From Gymnopus androsaceus JB14 (lineage: Eukaryota > Basidiomycota > Agaricomycetes > Agaricales > Omphalotaceae), in NCBI GenBank assembly GCA_009733575.1, contig ML769554.1, positions 25,807-89,806 on the forward strand: a DNA stretch of 64,000 bases, in the 5' to 3' direction. Shown here one piece after another: positions 10,836 to 22,233 of this stretch. The first letter of the stretch is position 1. The number at the start of each line of letters is the position of its first letter. The notes under the pieces were generated by a model that was not told the origin of the DNA, searched no databases, and saw nothing but the letters and a program-made list of their open reading frames with translations. Position numbers and translations under genes: made by a program.

Positions 10836-11565
10836 ATTAGGCTCTGGGGGTCGACACTTATTTGTTTTGGGCTGAGAAATGAATATAAAAAAGTACGGGC
10901 AAACTATGGAAACGAAAGGCCCAGGCTTGGCCCGGGCTGAAATGAATACAGATTTGCATAGCCTTTCATTCATTTCGATGCTCAAATAAACAACTTCGGC
11001 AATCTTCGGACCCCAGAACCTAATGCAATAGGCAATACCTATAGTATCCACCAATTCTGATCTCTATGCTCCAGCGACCGGAGCACGACTAAAACTGACT
11101 TTCGGTTAGAAGGATGATACTTGATAAATTAACAACGTATCGCGCACAAAACTTCGATGGAGATCACGATCCTCTCGTTAGACACCATCTTGCTGTCACT
11201 GTCAATCTAAAGAATGCTGTCGTATTCCTACATCCCTACATCCCCTCGCATCCATACTGCCTCTAGTAAGACCGGACCTCTATTGCCATCATCCTCAGCC
11301 TCGAGTGGTCACTGGTTGGCCTGTTCATATGGATGACAATACGCACAGCTGTGCTGTAGAGTGAATTGTGAAGATTATGCATGATTCAGCATCTCGTCTA
11401 GTCCTATTGCCTAGTCCCGTTGCCATCTGTTCCCACATATCGGTATCCTTTAGAATTTCATCCATAAGATTCTTTGATCTTACTAAGCCCAATGTTCTCA
11501 CTTATTACCATCATTGATATGTTGGGAAGACACAACGTACTGAAAGATGAAAGATCATATCAAAC
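10836..11565. other. No recognisable gene
   Basis: Only short open frames; I see no gene or repeat that I can name. Confidence 0.5.
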
Positions 11566-11567
11566 AG

Positions 11568-11687
11568 CATCAGCAAAACCTGTATTTTCGCTGGAGGTCT
11601 CCAGAGGTCTCTGGAATAGGGTACCTTGCTCCAGAGATGTCCCAAATGAATGGGTTTTCTCCAGTGAAAATACAGGTTTTGCTGATG
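11568..11687. mobile_element. 120-bp CATCAG-family miniature element
   Basis: It has the same ends as the 179-bp copy at 8968 and an AG duplication on each side (11566-11567 and 11688-11689). The interior equals that copy minus about 59 bp, so it is an internal-deletion derivative that still transposed or was copied. Confidence 0.85.
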
Positions 11688-11689
11688 AG

Positions 11690-12057
11690 GCTCTGACTTG
11701 TTTTTATGTGCAACACCCGAAAAACTTTATATATGCATGACTGAACAATTTTTCTCACTCTTCCCTGAGACTATCCAAACACCCTCTAGTGATGCACTAT
11801 CAAAGAGTTTGAAGGAAGTGCTGTATGACCAGCAACCCAATGCGTGAAACGGAAGATAGCGGTTGCCGGCGACTGATCCTAATTCATCTTCACGATTGAG
11901 GTCCCACATCTTCCCATCTAATGTCAATCACCACGGGTCTTCCAGTATAAATTCATAGATGGCGACTCTTTGCGCTGTTTTCCACCCCGTGTTCACTCTT
12001 TCTCATCCCTGTCCTTATTTCTTAGCTTTGCCTTCAGCCTTGATGGTGTTTTGAGCA
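11690..12057. other. Upstream region of the membrane-protein gene
   Basis: No gene seen. It presumably holds the promoter and leader of the gene beginning at 12058; a TATAAATTC lies at about 11947-11955. Confidence 0.35.
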
Positions 12058-13572
12058 ATGGCATTATTTCTGCTTTGGTGAGTGACATTTAGACAATTCC
12101 TACCTATGGCTAATAATGTCAATGAAGGGGGATGGCTATCCAAATCGCCAGTGCATTGAGTACAGATAGCAATTCGACGCCAATCGACGGTGATATCCAA
12201 CCTATTCCTGTCGGTGGTGTATATAACCCCGGTCAAACTATTACCGCAACATTTAGCCCAAATCTCCCTCCTTTTACCATGGTGTTTTCTGCCGCGGGTG
12301 CCGCCCCAATAGTCACTGCTATTTCCCTTATAGGAGAGGGAGAAGAATATCCTTTAATTGTTCCAACAATGACGTGAGCGCACCTATGTCAAGGATGCTA
12401 AATGGACGAAAGGGCTTACACTTCTCTTTCATAGTGCAGAAAATGTTGTATTACTAGTCGACATAAGCACGTAGGTGTCTCTGTAATCTCATAGCATGAA
12501 TCATGATTGTTTAACATCCTTTTAGTGGTACTATTCACTCAACATTCCCAATCGGAAAACTTGCTATCGTAGAACCAACTATCACATCATCCTCTGGCTC
12601 GACGAGCGCTACTGGTAGTGGGTGAGTCAAATACAGTGAAAAGTTGGATGAAGGAAAATTGATTATTAAGGTTAGTTCTGCTGGGCAGACAACAACCACC
12701 ACCAATGACGCTCCAAATGAATCAACCCCAGCCGGCGCAGTAATGAGGTGAGTGCACCCATTCGAGTCGAGTATAGGGATTACTGACCTAGCTTACCACA
12801 CTCTAGCACTAGTATCTCATCACCATCTTCTATTCCAACAACAGCCTCTGCTAATGCTCATAAATCACGCATACCAGCCATTGTCGGAGGTGTGGTCAGT
12901 GGCGTTATGGGTCTCATTGTTGGAGCGGTTTTGCTTTTCGTATGGAATCGAGGACGAAAACGAGCTGCCAGTGGCCGTGATCCAACTCTCCGAAATAGCA
13001 TGAGTTCAGAACCGATTTTGAACGCATTCAGAGTCTCCCCTTTCGTAGAAGATGGTCCTCCGAATCTCCGAGAGGATTTACCTACATTGAATGTGGAGAA
13101 GCCAAGACACCAAACCATTTCACACAATACCAGACCCTTTACCGTGGAAGATAGCGCGGGGATTCGGCACGACACATCTTCGTCATTGCGGGTGAATCGA
13201 GGGAGAAACAACGGGCATCATGGAGGTCGCATTTCGCGTAAGGCTCACCGCCCAATTCCTCAGATCCTGGTACCTCCGGAAGAGCAACAGCCTGCTTCCA
13301 AAGGTAATGAGCAGAGGGATTTACCAGCTGCTGTCGAGGAAAAGGAGAACTTCCGCGTTCAGGAGGAAGGGTCTATGCCAGCGGAGCTTCCTCACATTAA
13401 TGTCGACGAACTTTTTGAGACAGATGGAAACAGATACGAGGAATCCGAAGCCGACGCAGCAGCGACGGCAATAGCTTTTCATCATCAAGACAGTGGAATT
13501 AGGGTTCCCATAGAGATATATCAAGCTCGGAGCGAAGTTATTGAGTTCCCACCAGCGTATTCTGCGATATAA
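12058..13572 (+). CDS. Secreted-type single-pass membrane protein, six exons, 411 aa
   Basis: Exons 12058-12077, 12128-12373, 12435-12470, 12526-12621, 12676-12747 and 12807-13572 join to an uninterrupted 412-codon frame with GT-AG introns of 50-61 bp. The N-terminus (MALFLLWGMAIQIASALS) is a signal peptide. An extracellular part of about 155 residues follows, ending in a Ser/Thr/Gly-rich linker typical of O-glycosylated stalks. One transmembrane helix lies at about residues 178-202 (GGVVSGVMGLIVGAVLLFVW) with a basic RGRKR stop-transfer. The cytoplasmic tail is about 205 residues, polar, and ends in PPAYSAI. This architecture (signal, Ser/Thr stalk, helix, PPAY tail) is common among uncharacterised basidiomycete surface proteins that resemble cell-wall sensors. 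The substrate or ligand cannot be read from the sequence. No break seen, so it is likely functional. Confidence 0.85.
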
Positions 13573-14148
13573 TACATAGTATCTCATTTTCTCTTTTATT
13601 CTCGGAATAGGGGGAACAAGGTCTCCTTCGATAGGTACTTATCACAGTGGTCCCTGTCAAAATTTAAATCCTCACATCATGCCAGTGGTAGGTCTTCGCT
13701 CCGCCGTACGAGTGACTGATATAAGGGAGCAACAGAGACAATCGAGAGAAGTTTAAGCAGCTCGACGCATATCAATTAATACTTAGAAAGTACTGTGATC
13801 TGTTTATTTCTTCATTGAACTAGATTTTGGAACAGCTCAAAGTTGGGAGTGCCAAAGCCCTAAATTGAAATTGATTTAGTTCAACAGTGATGTATGCTGA
13901 AGACAGTTTCAAGACTTACTGTCAAGCACCATGGTCCGCCCTGTTTATATAGATCTGGAAAATGATTGAGAAAAGTAAATGGAAAAATGACTTTTTGCGG
14001 TAAATTTTCTATACCAGAAAGGACCATTATCGGAGCTTGGAAATACTCTCGGAAATTATACCTTTTACAGCTAATTTTCCACTCAAAAATATTTTTGGAA
14101 TAGATTATGTTAATCGAGTAAGTACTTTAACCTCAGTTCGGACACGAT
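13573..14148. other. Intergenic; partial copies of copia LTR motifs at its right end
   Basis: No gene. GTTAATCGAGTAAGTACTTT occurs at about 14109 and again in the LTR at about 14179. CTCAGTTCGGACACGATAAA occurs at about 14132 and 14251. The left LTR edge is thus partly duplicated. Confidence 0.5.
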
Positions 14149-14522
14149 AAAGGTGTCAGAAAAACTATTATGTACCTGTTAATCGAGTAAGTACTTTAAC
14201 TAAAATAAACTATTAGCTCGATGGTAACAGGATAAGTAAGACAACTCACCCTCAGTTCGGACACGATAAAGGTGTCAGAAAAACTGAGGGCTTCGAGGAA
14301 AAGTTTGGGTATAAGTAAGAAAGTAAGTAACTACCGATTGTAGTTAACGTCCCATTGAAATACGGAATGGCTTCAATGTAACCTAGTGACAAAACATGTA
14401 AGGTGGATGAAAGTGGAGTCCAAACATGTATTAAGTAAAAATAAGTTTCAAGAAAGGAAAAAAGAACTAGCGTCCGGTAGTAGGAATCTCCAGACGAGGC
14501 TCACCGGATAACTTACGCTTTG
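14149..14522 (+). repeat. Left LTR-like direct repeat of the copia element
   Basis: Nearly identical to 19105-19479. It ends at CGCTTTG just before the gag frame and lacks the terminal GTTCAACA present at the right end, so this copy is truncated. It contains an internal CCTCAG...CTGAGG inverted pair. Confidence 0.75.
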
Positions 14523-14565
14523 TAACGGCGCGATTCCGCTGCCTATACCAGAGGTTTCCGCAGAC

Positions 14566-17500
14566 TTGAAGTTTGATGGAGGCGTCCGCGTAAGCTGGAC
14601 GCCTGTTAAACGAAGGATCATTGATTCCCTGAAGACTCAGGGTCTCGTTGGCTACACCGATGGCACTATCCCTAAACCTTCTCATCCTGTCCCCGCTCCC
14701 CCTATCACCGTAACTTCCCCTGATGGCACTACATCGACCACCACACCTCCTGCTACTACTGCAGCTGCTACGGCGGTCTTCTCGACGAATCCCTCTCAAG
14801 AGGAATGGATCTTTCGAAATGACCGTGCCAAAGGCATCATCGAATCTCACATAGATGATCTACCTTCGCTAATCACCGGCTTGGACTTGAAGAGCACCAA
14901 GGAGCTGTTTGATACATTCGAATCGGTCTATGGAGGAAAGGATGGAATGAAGAAAGTACTCACCATGCGAAAGCTTCGCTCCTGCATTTTCACTTCCTCC
15001 GACTCCATTGACGCATTCTTCAAGCACATCCGAGATCTACGCAAGGAGTCAATTGAGGCTGGTAATGAAATCGATGACCCTACCTTTAAGGAGAACATTC
15101 TTGCTGCATTCCCTAGCGCCGCATTCGACACAATCATCCAGAATATCACATCGTCTCCATCCTACCCCACGTCCGCTTCAGTGATCCAACAGATATCGTT
15201 CCAATTCTCGAGAATCGAGAATAGGGACAACTCCGTCATATCTGGAGATCGTATCTCCCAAGCACATGCCGCTGTCCTAGCCAAAATCGAGGAGCTGGAA
15301 AAGCAGGTGGCGGCCGGGTGGTCCAGGGAACAGGACACATGCAATAACTGTGGAAGAAAGGGACACACGAAGCATAAGTGCTGGAGGAAAGGAGGAGGAA
15401 GCGAGGGTCAATATCCATCTTGGTGGCGAGGGAAGAGAGATCCCACACTCCAGGCAACATCCAACATCACAGTAGGAGATTTACCGCAGATTTATGGGAT
15501 GGCGGCGTCCTCGACTGCGATCCCCGCGGAAATCTACACTGATTCTGGTGCAAGCGATCACTTCTTTCGAAACCGAGATGACTTCGAGACCTACGAGCCC
15601 TGTGTCAGAACTGGTCAGTCTTCAGAAAAGGGTACCGCATTGGACATTATTGGTATAGGTCGAGTACGCAAGGTCCTGGTGGAAAATGGTAAACCAGTCA
15701 TGCTCATCTTCGAGAACACCTTACACTCACCAAATATCTGGTCCAACCTGGTTTCCATATCACGACTCGATAGCCTGGGCTACACCATCCTCTTTGGAAA
15801 TGGATGCATGAAGTTCTATTCCCCTCACGGTACACACTTCCTTACTGGTGTTGGATCTGGTGGTCTCTACAAGCTTCAGCTCCATGACCCCCTCGCACTA
15901 GCGGCAAAGGCTAGGTCACTGAATCGACCTGCAGATCTCTCTACGTGGCATCGTCGTTTTGCACATGCGGGCATTGACCATTTCAAGGCATTGGAAAAGG
16001 ATGGTCTTGTGGATGGGCTCGCTATTACAAATTCGGTCATCGAAGGGAAATGTGTTGACTGCCTAGTTGGGAAAGCCATTCGTCGCCCATTCAATGCTAC
16101 GGTTGAACGGGAAACTGAAGTCCTGGAGAGAGTACATGCTGACTTGACTGGGCCAATGAGAACCACGGCCAGGGGAGGGTATAGGTATTCGTTCCCCATG
16201 GTTGACGGTTGTTTGACTCATGCCAAGGACTTTTATCTTACGAATAAAGAATCCAGTGTGGCATTGGTGGCAATGGAGCAATACTGAGTGTGGGCAGAGA
16301 CACAGACTAGGAGGAAGTTGCAGTGTATTCGGATTGACAGAGGAAAGGAGTTCAAAGGCGAATGGGATACATGGGCTGCCAACCACGGCATAGTTCTAGA
16401 ACGTACACTGGCGTATTCATCAGCAGCAAATGGAGTTGCAGAGCAAAAACATGGCGTTACCTTTTTGATGGTTCGTGCCATCCTCCATGACTCCGGATTG
16501 CCCCCAAACCTTTGGGCATTGGCAGCCGCTTATGTCGTCTATACCGGAAACCTTCTCCCTTCATCCAGGAATGGAAATCGCGTTCCAGCAGAGGTTTTCT
16601 TTGGGAAAAGGCAGGACATTTTGCATCTCCGTCCATTCGGGGCTAGAGGTTGGGCTACTATTGTGAATGGGAAGCCAGGAAAGACGGATATGAGGGCAAT
16701 CGAAGGAAAGATGGTGGGGTCTGGTGAGAGAGGAGTTTACCTCCTGTACCTCCCTACTGGAAGTATTATCAGGAGTCAGGATGTGGTATTCGAGGAGGGC
16801 CGTCCAAATAGGTTGTTGACGCCGTTAGTTGGAGGGGAGGATGATGGGCAAGGGCAGGAAGAAATTGAAGAAACTCTTACGCCACAGACGCCACAGCCAA
16901 CCAACAATGTAACTCCTAAACCTGATATCACCGCCGCCGATCAAATCTCCATTCCCGAAGGTTGATCAAATCCCTCAATCCACTTCCTCGACATCAGACC
17001 AGGGGCTCAACCAACTGGACGAACCTCCTCCTCTTGCGCCTCCTTCTCTTGCAACTCCTCCTCTTGTTCAAGCACGTTGATCTCCTCAACACCACACTGG
17101 ACCTCCTGTCCTTGTCGCTCCGCATCAACCTTGTGCTCGGAAACCTAAAGCCGGGCTAGCTTTGTTGGCGGATGGACTGAACAAGACAGGTGCTGAGTTT
17201 AACACTGCTCTAAACGTGGTTGGCATTCCCCCCATTCCCAAGACGTATGCACAAGCAGGATTCTGATCGTTGGTCAGCTGCCATCCAAAAGGAGAAGATG
17301 AGGATGGAAGAATTTGGCGTTTTCGGACCCCTCCAAGATCCTCCTCCTGGCACCACGATCCTCTTTCCCCTGTACGTCTTCGCCCATAAGCTTAATGGGG
17401 AGGGTGAAATCATCGAGGAGAAATGCCGCATGGTCGTAAACGGAGGAACGCAGCAGAAGGGGCGAGACTACTTTCAGACTTTTGCCGCAGTCATGCGGTT

Positions 17501-18758
17501 CGAGTCCCTCCGGATACTCCTTGCGCTATGGGTAGTCCTCGATTACCATATCTGGCAAATAGATTTTGCCTCTGCCTACTTGAATGCTGACCTCGAGGAA
17601 GAAATCTATGCCTGGCCACCTGAAGGATACGAAGGATACAAGTCCGGAAAAGTAATGCGGATTAAGAAATTGATCTATGGAATGATGCAGGCAGGAAGAA
17701 ATTGGTGGGAGACATTGGATGCTACTTATCAGGAGTTGGGCTATACGAGGTCTCAAGTGGACCAGTGTATTAGGAGTCGGGTATCGGAGACAGGGGAGAC
17801 AATTACAGGGACTTATACGGATGACACACTAGGAGGATCATCGACCAAACAGGAGATGGAGCGAGCGAAAAAGGAGATTGGTGAGAGATATCGTATTAAA
17901 GAAACCGAGGACGTTCAATTTGCTCTGGGAATGCGTCTCATCCATGATAAGGTCTCAGCCATGGTCTCCCTATCCATGGAATCGTACTTCGACCGTCTTT
18001 TCGCCAAATATGATCTCAAGGGACTCAAGCCAAAGTCTACTCTATTCCCTCCAGGTCTCACTCTGTCTACCTCCCAATCGCCTCAGACTGACGAGGACCG
18101 TGCTTTCATGCTTGATAAGCCTTATCGAGAGATTGTGGGAGCACTCCTCTTTGCCGCTGCAGCCTGTCGACCCGACATTGCCCAGGCTACAAATACTCTT
18201 AGCCGTTTTGCTGGCAATCCTGGCCGAGCCCACTGGAATGCCCTCCTCCACCTCCTTTGATATATCTCTGGCACCAGAGGATATTCAATCGTTTATTCAA
18301 GAGATGCTCCCAATGGTATTACGCCAGTTACATATGTCGATGCCAATTTCGCTGCGTGCGTAGATACTCAACGGTCTAATTCTGGAATTCTAACCATGAT
18401 GGCAGGGGGAGCAACGTTCTGGCAGTTGAAACGCCAGGATGTGGTGGCACTCTCAACGACGGAGGTGGAGTACATGGCCCTTGCAAAGGGAGCTCAGCAG
18501 GCTCGTTGGATGTTTAATTTCTTGGCAGAAATCGGTCATGGGGTCCCCCTCCCTTCGCTACTTCGAGCTGATAACAAGAGCGCTATCGCCATCTCCGAAA
18601 ACCCTAAGTTTCATTCACGGGTCAAGCATATCGACATCCGCTTCCATTTTCTCCGGGATGCCGTCAAGTCAGGGGAGCTCAAGGTTGAGTACATCCTGTC
18701 TGAAGACAACCCCGCGGACATTCTCACTAAACTGCTTGGGACCACGCTTCATCGATGA
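14566..18758 (+). pseudogene. copia gag-pol polyprotein, broken by stops and a frameshift
   Basis: The gag N-terminus reads VGYTDGTIPKP. A CCHC knuckle (CNNCGRKGHTKHKC) lies near codon 258. The protease motif is YTDSGASDHFF at about 15538. The pre-integrase segment WHRRFAHAGIDH...CVDCLVGK lies at about 15950-16080 and the integrase core at about 16100-16650. Reverse transcriptase starts near 17290, with QIDFASAYLNADL and YTDD (usual form YVDD) at 17815-17826. RNase H (AGGATFWQLKRQ...ADNKSAIAISENP) ends at 18758. TGA at 16285-16287 lies where Trp is expected, and TGA at 18258-18260 where Arg is usual; the frame shifts between 16965 and 17220. No ATG lies at the start of the open frame, so the true start is lost or lies upstream. 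It cannot make a full polyprotein. Confidence 0.9.
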
Positions 18759-19102
18759 CAAGTCGAGTTACTACGCTTAGATCAAGGAACTCTGAACGAG
18801 GCTAGGGGAGTGTTGAACAAGGCCAAAGTGTAAGTTATCCGGTGAGCCTCGTTTGGAGTTCCTTGATCTAAGCGTAGTAACTTGACTTGTTGTCAATGAA
18901 GCGTGGTCCCAAGCGGTTTAGTGAGAATGTCCGCGGGGTTGTCTTCGGACGGGATGTACTCAACCTTGAGCTCCCCTGACTTGATGGCAACCCGGAGAAA
19001 ATGGAAGCGGATGTCGATATGCTTGACCTGTGAATGAAACTTAGGGTTTTCGGAGATGGCAATAGCACTCTTGTTGTCAGCTCGAAGTAGCGAAGGGAGG
19101 GG
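18546..19102. repeat. 247-bp inverted repeat of the RNase H tail with a 63-bp spacer
   Basis: 18546-18792 and 18856-19102 are inverted copies of each other with scattered mismatches (both read DKSSYYA or NKSSYYA in one shadow frame). The spacer, 18793-18855, holds the purine tract and the TGTTGAACAAGGCC LTR tip. RNA or single-stranded DNA from this region would form a long hairpin. Confidence 0.85.
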
Positions 19103-19104
19103 AA

Positions 19105-19479
19105 AAAGGTGTCAGAAAAACTCTATTATGTACCTGTTAATCGAGTAAGTACTTTAACTAAAATAAACTATTAGCTCGATGGTAACAGGATAAGTAAGAC
19201 AACTCACCCTCAGTTCGGACACGATAAAGGTGTCAGAAAAACTGAGGGCTTCGAGGAAAAGTTTGGGTATAAGTAAGAAAGTAAGTAACTACCGATCGTA
19301 GTTACATCTCATTGAAATACGGAATGGCTTCAAGGTAACCTAGTGACAAAACATGTAAGGTGGATGAAAGTGGAGTCCAAACATGTATTAAGTAAAAATA
19401 AGTTTCAAGAAAGGAAAAAAGAACTAGCGTCCGGTAGTAGGAATCTCCGGACAAGGCTCACCGGATAACTTACGCTTTG
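19105..19479 (+). repeat. Right LTR-like direct repeat of the copia element
   Basis: Matches 14149-14522 in the same orientation. It continues into GGCCTCGTTCAACA (to 19492), the complement of the TGTTGAACAAGGCC at 18811, giving TG...CA ends. Confidence 0.75.
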
Positions 19480-19492
19480 GCCTCGTTCAACA

Positions 19493-20261
19493 GATTGCCT
19501 TTCACAGCAAAGAAAAATACCCTTTCATGGTAAGTATCTGGTCCATGAAATCAAGCAAGAATAATCCCTTTTCACAATACTTTTCTTTTATGGTAAATAT
19601 CTATTACCAACCCCCTGAAAAACTTTGTAATATCTCCCCTTTCACGCCCAAATTAATGTTTTATTTCGCTTGCAAAACAAAACTGAAGATTATCTGCCAA
19701 CAAGTGGTCCATGATTGGTTGACCATTGGTCAACAATATGCAGACCATGGAGTCCTGACTGGCTGTTCAGTTCTACTGGAAGACATTAGGGCCACACAGT
19801 GGCAGAAAATCTGGTGCTTCACAGAACTCTCACTACTTAGCCATGGTATGAAACATTATTTCTAATTTATGCAAATGTGATGCTGCCAAAAATGAGAGTT
19901 CTTGAAAATGCATGAGTCTGTTACACTTCCTGGCCATCCAAGCTTCCAAGCTGAGAACCAAATGCCATGATTGACAATGGCCTGAACATCAGCAAAACCT
20001 GGGTAATGGCCACAGAGGCCACAGCAACCCACAGCAGCCATAGTTCTGTACAGAACTATGATGTGCTGTGCATCAGCAAAACTTGGATGATCCCATAGCA
20101 AGGTCCCCTTCTGTAGAGCACTCTACAGAAATATTCCGAGTCCTTACTTTATGTAAGGAAACTCGGTTCTTAGACCTTATGTTTAGTGTGGGAATTTCAC
20201 CAAGACTTGTAACTGTGCGGATCTCCATTAGGAAATTTTAGATGCTCTAAGTTTTTTAAGC
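19493..20261. other. No gene; two CATCAGCAAAAC tips and a perfect palindrome
   Basis: CATCAGCAAAAC occurs at 19987 and 20071 in the same orientation with no matching right end. A 22-bp perfect palindrome (halves CATAGTTCTGT) lies at 20039-20060. These are probably damaged or nested miniature elements. Confidence 0.4.
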
Positions 20262-20745
20262 GCCTTTTATTTTTTGAACATCACCCATACTATTGGAGTG
20301 GAATCCAGCCTATACTCACCATTGGATTTGGTTGATAACTGAATAATCATGCAGTTATATCAATATGATAAGGATTTTCAAAAAAAGCAGATGTGAATTG
20401 ACCAAAAATGGAAGGATTAATGCTGTATAGGCAATAGTGCTCTATTTTTTGTATGTGTTTATTACTTTAGCGCTCATGCACACTTATCTAGAAAATATCC
20501 CCATGTCAAGTGACCTCATGTTTTTGAATGTCATCCAACTTATTGGAACATAATCCAGCTTATATTCACTATTGTAATTACGCACTAGCTCAATAATCAT
20601 ATTGTTATATCATTGTAACAAGGATTCAAAGATTATTGAAGCTGAATGTGTCAAAAGTGTAAGGAGTGATGCAGGCAATAGCACTCTAGCTTTTGTATTT
20701 GTTTAGTATCTTAGTGTTCACGGGTGCTTATTCTTATTAGGTCGA
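20262..20745 (+). repeat. Diverged ~240-bp tandem direct repeat
   Basis: About 20262-20495 and 20513-20745 share order and wording: TTTTTGAA(C/T)(A/G)TCA, TTGGA(G/A)...AATCCAGC, ATAATCAT, AAGGATT, AGGCAATAG, TTTTTGTAT, TTTAG. No coding capacity recognised. An old tandem duplication of an AT-rich repeat. Confidence 0.5.
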
Positions 20746-20904
20746 GTGTTTTTTCAGGGAAGTGAAATCTTCGTTCTTGGATCGTTTAAATTGAAGTGAT
20801 TGACTATTCAATATTTTAGGTGTTTCAACGTGCTGGTTATTTCAAGTGTTTATGGATGCTAATGGGACCAAAAAGTTTTTTGCATAAATAATATCATGTT
20901 GCCT

Positions 20905-20990
20905 TTGGGGGTTGAACTCACATCTCCTGACTGTTGAATGTTTCAAAGCTAATCAGCTCAGCAATAATGCTGTTAAGCCATTGTAGCTTG
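20905..20990 (-). repeat. tRNA-like promoter segment (possible SINE head)
   Basis: On the minus strand ATGGCTTAACAGC resembles an A box and GAGTTCAACCCC a B box. I cannot fold a full cloverleaf with paired acceptor ends, so this is more likely a tRNA-derived repeat than a tRNA gene. Confidence 0.3.
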
Positions 20991-21103
20991 CGCAAGTTCA
21001 TGAAGTGTTCTATGGTTTGTTCCAGTTGGATTTTATCCTGCCTATCTCAGTGGGTTCGCTTTATTTTACTGATTTGATAACTAGAATCATATTACTACTT
21101 TAG

Positions 21104-21835
21104 TTATTGTTGATAATAGCAAGGTTGTTTTTTGCTATAGTAATGTCTACTGGCAGTTTGACTTTTATACCAGGAATTTGCACAACTGTTAAATACAGCA
21201 CAAATGAGTCTGAAATTTGGATAAATGTTTGAGATAAATAATATCTTATCTATCATTAGGATTGGTATATCCTCTTCTTTGATTCGAGTAAATGTACAGC
21301 CAATGAACTTCACCGCCATGATTTTGAATACTTCTCCTAAAGAGTGACATTTGTTGGGTATGTTGTGTCTGCTTGACAGTACTTCAACTGCCCATGTATT
21401 GGCAATCCACCATTCCCCAATATCATTATCTCTGTAAGACTGGTTTGATTGCAGGATGTCGCGGATGCCTTGGAGGATATCCAATATAGTAACTCTGGTA
21501 TTGTTGTTAACTCTATGGAAGTGACTGAGAATATGAATGTCTATGGCATGACAGCCACCTGCGATGACCATACTGAAGCCACAGGGTGGATGATTGACAA
21601 ATATGCCCTCCAAACTATTGATCCACTCTTTGAAGGTTGGTCCACCAAACCTGGATTTATTGTCTGGATCAATCACAGTGACTGAGTCCCATGGTCGATG
21701 CAGTAGCTTGATCTGGTCATCTAGTTGAACACTATCGCAGGTACTGCATGGGATTGTTTCCTTCCCTATTGTCTTTCCACCTAGAGTACACCAGTCACAT
21801 TCTTCAACCTGTATATGTTCCTCATGGTGTAAAGG
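21104..21835 (-). CDS. Unrecognised reading frame with a DUF6699-like core motif
   Basis: The 190-residue open frame extends upstream in the same frame to about 21835 through a Cys-rich segment (EECDWCTLGGKTIG...IPCSTCDS). The core VTILDILQGIRDILQ resembles the GVTVLDVL-type motif of DUF6699 proteins, which are abundant in Agaricomycetes and have no known function. The N-terminal Cys pairs may bind metal. The start codon and 3' exon structure are not settled. AT-rich surroundings and nearby repeats suggest it could be a decayed copy. Confidence 0.35.
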   Translation of the reverse strand, partial: PLHHEEHIQVEECDWCTLGGKTIGKETIPCSTCDSVQLDDQIKLLHRPWDSVTVIDPDNKSRFGGPTFKEWINSLEGIFVNHPPCGFSMVIAGGCHAIDIHILSHFHRVNNNTRVTILDILQGIRDILQSNQSYRDNDIGEWWIANTWAVEVLSSRHNIPNKCHSLGEVFKIMAVKFIGCTFTRIKEEDIPILMIDKILFISNIYPNFRLICAVFNSCANSWYKSQTASRHYYSKKQPCYYQQ

Positions 21836-22233
21836 TGTCTACAGCTCAATCCTTGATGTTTGGTGCCATTTGGGTTTCCTATTCCTCCTCACTGACATAG
21901 TATCCTCCATGTACTGTTGCTGTAGATTTTGTAATAAAGTCTTTTAGATGTTAATGCAAAGGAGCAGTGATCTTTGAAGGATTGGAAGTCTGAAGTGATT
22001 TCCAGAGCAATTTCAATGAGAGTTTCACTGTTTCGATACTCATGAGTATCATATTGGTCTTATTTTTGGATCCACACTTACTTGGGTAGATCATGATACT
22101 CTTTCATCATCTCTTGATCCTTGAATTTTGGTTCCATGGATTCAATGTTTTGAACATCTTATATGTGATTGGAAATGAATGAAAGAAAAAGAAACCCCCA
22201 ATATTTGAAATTTGTCTATGCTACAGGTTTGGT
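21836..22233. other. No recognisable gene
   Basis: AT-rich with short frames only. Confidence 0.5.

Larger units (their letters stand above)
14149..19492 (+). mobile_element. Degenerate Ty1/copia LTR retrotransposon with rearranged 3' end
   Basis: The order gag, protease, integrase, reverse transcriptase, RNase H is that of Ty1/copia (Pseudoviridae-type). Direct repeats of about 374 bp flank it (14149-14522 and 19105-19479), differing at only a few bases. A purine-rich tract (GAGGCTAGGGGAG) runs up to 18810 and is followed by TGTTGAAC, a good 3' LTR start; GTTCAACA ends at 19492. Between these lies an inverted copy of the RNase H tail, so the 3' end is not a normal LTR. No 5-bp target duplication was found. 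Confidence 0.8.

Noticed and set aside
14149..19492. Intact, autonomous copia element
   Set aside because: Two in-frame TGA codons (16285 and 18258), a frameshift before 17220 and a rearranged 3' end exclude it.
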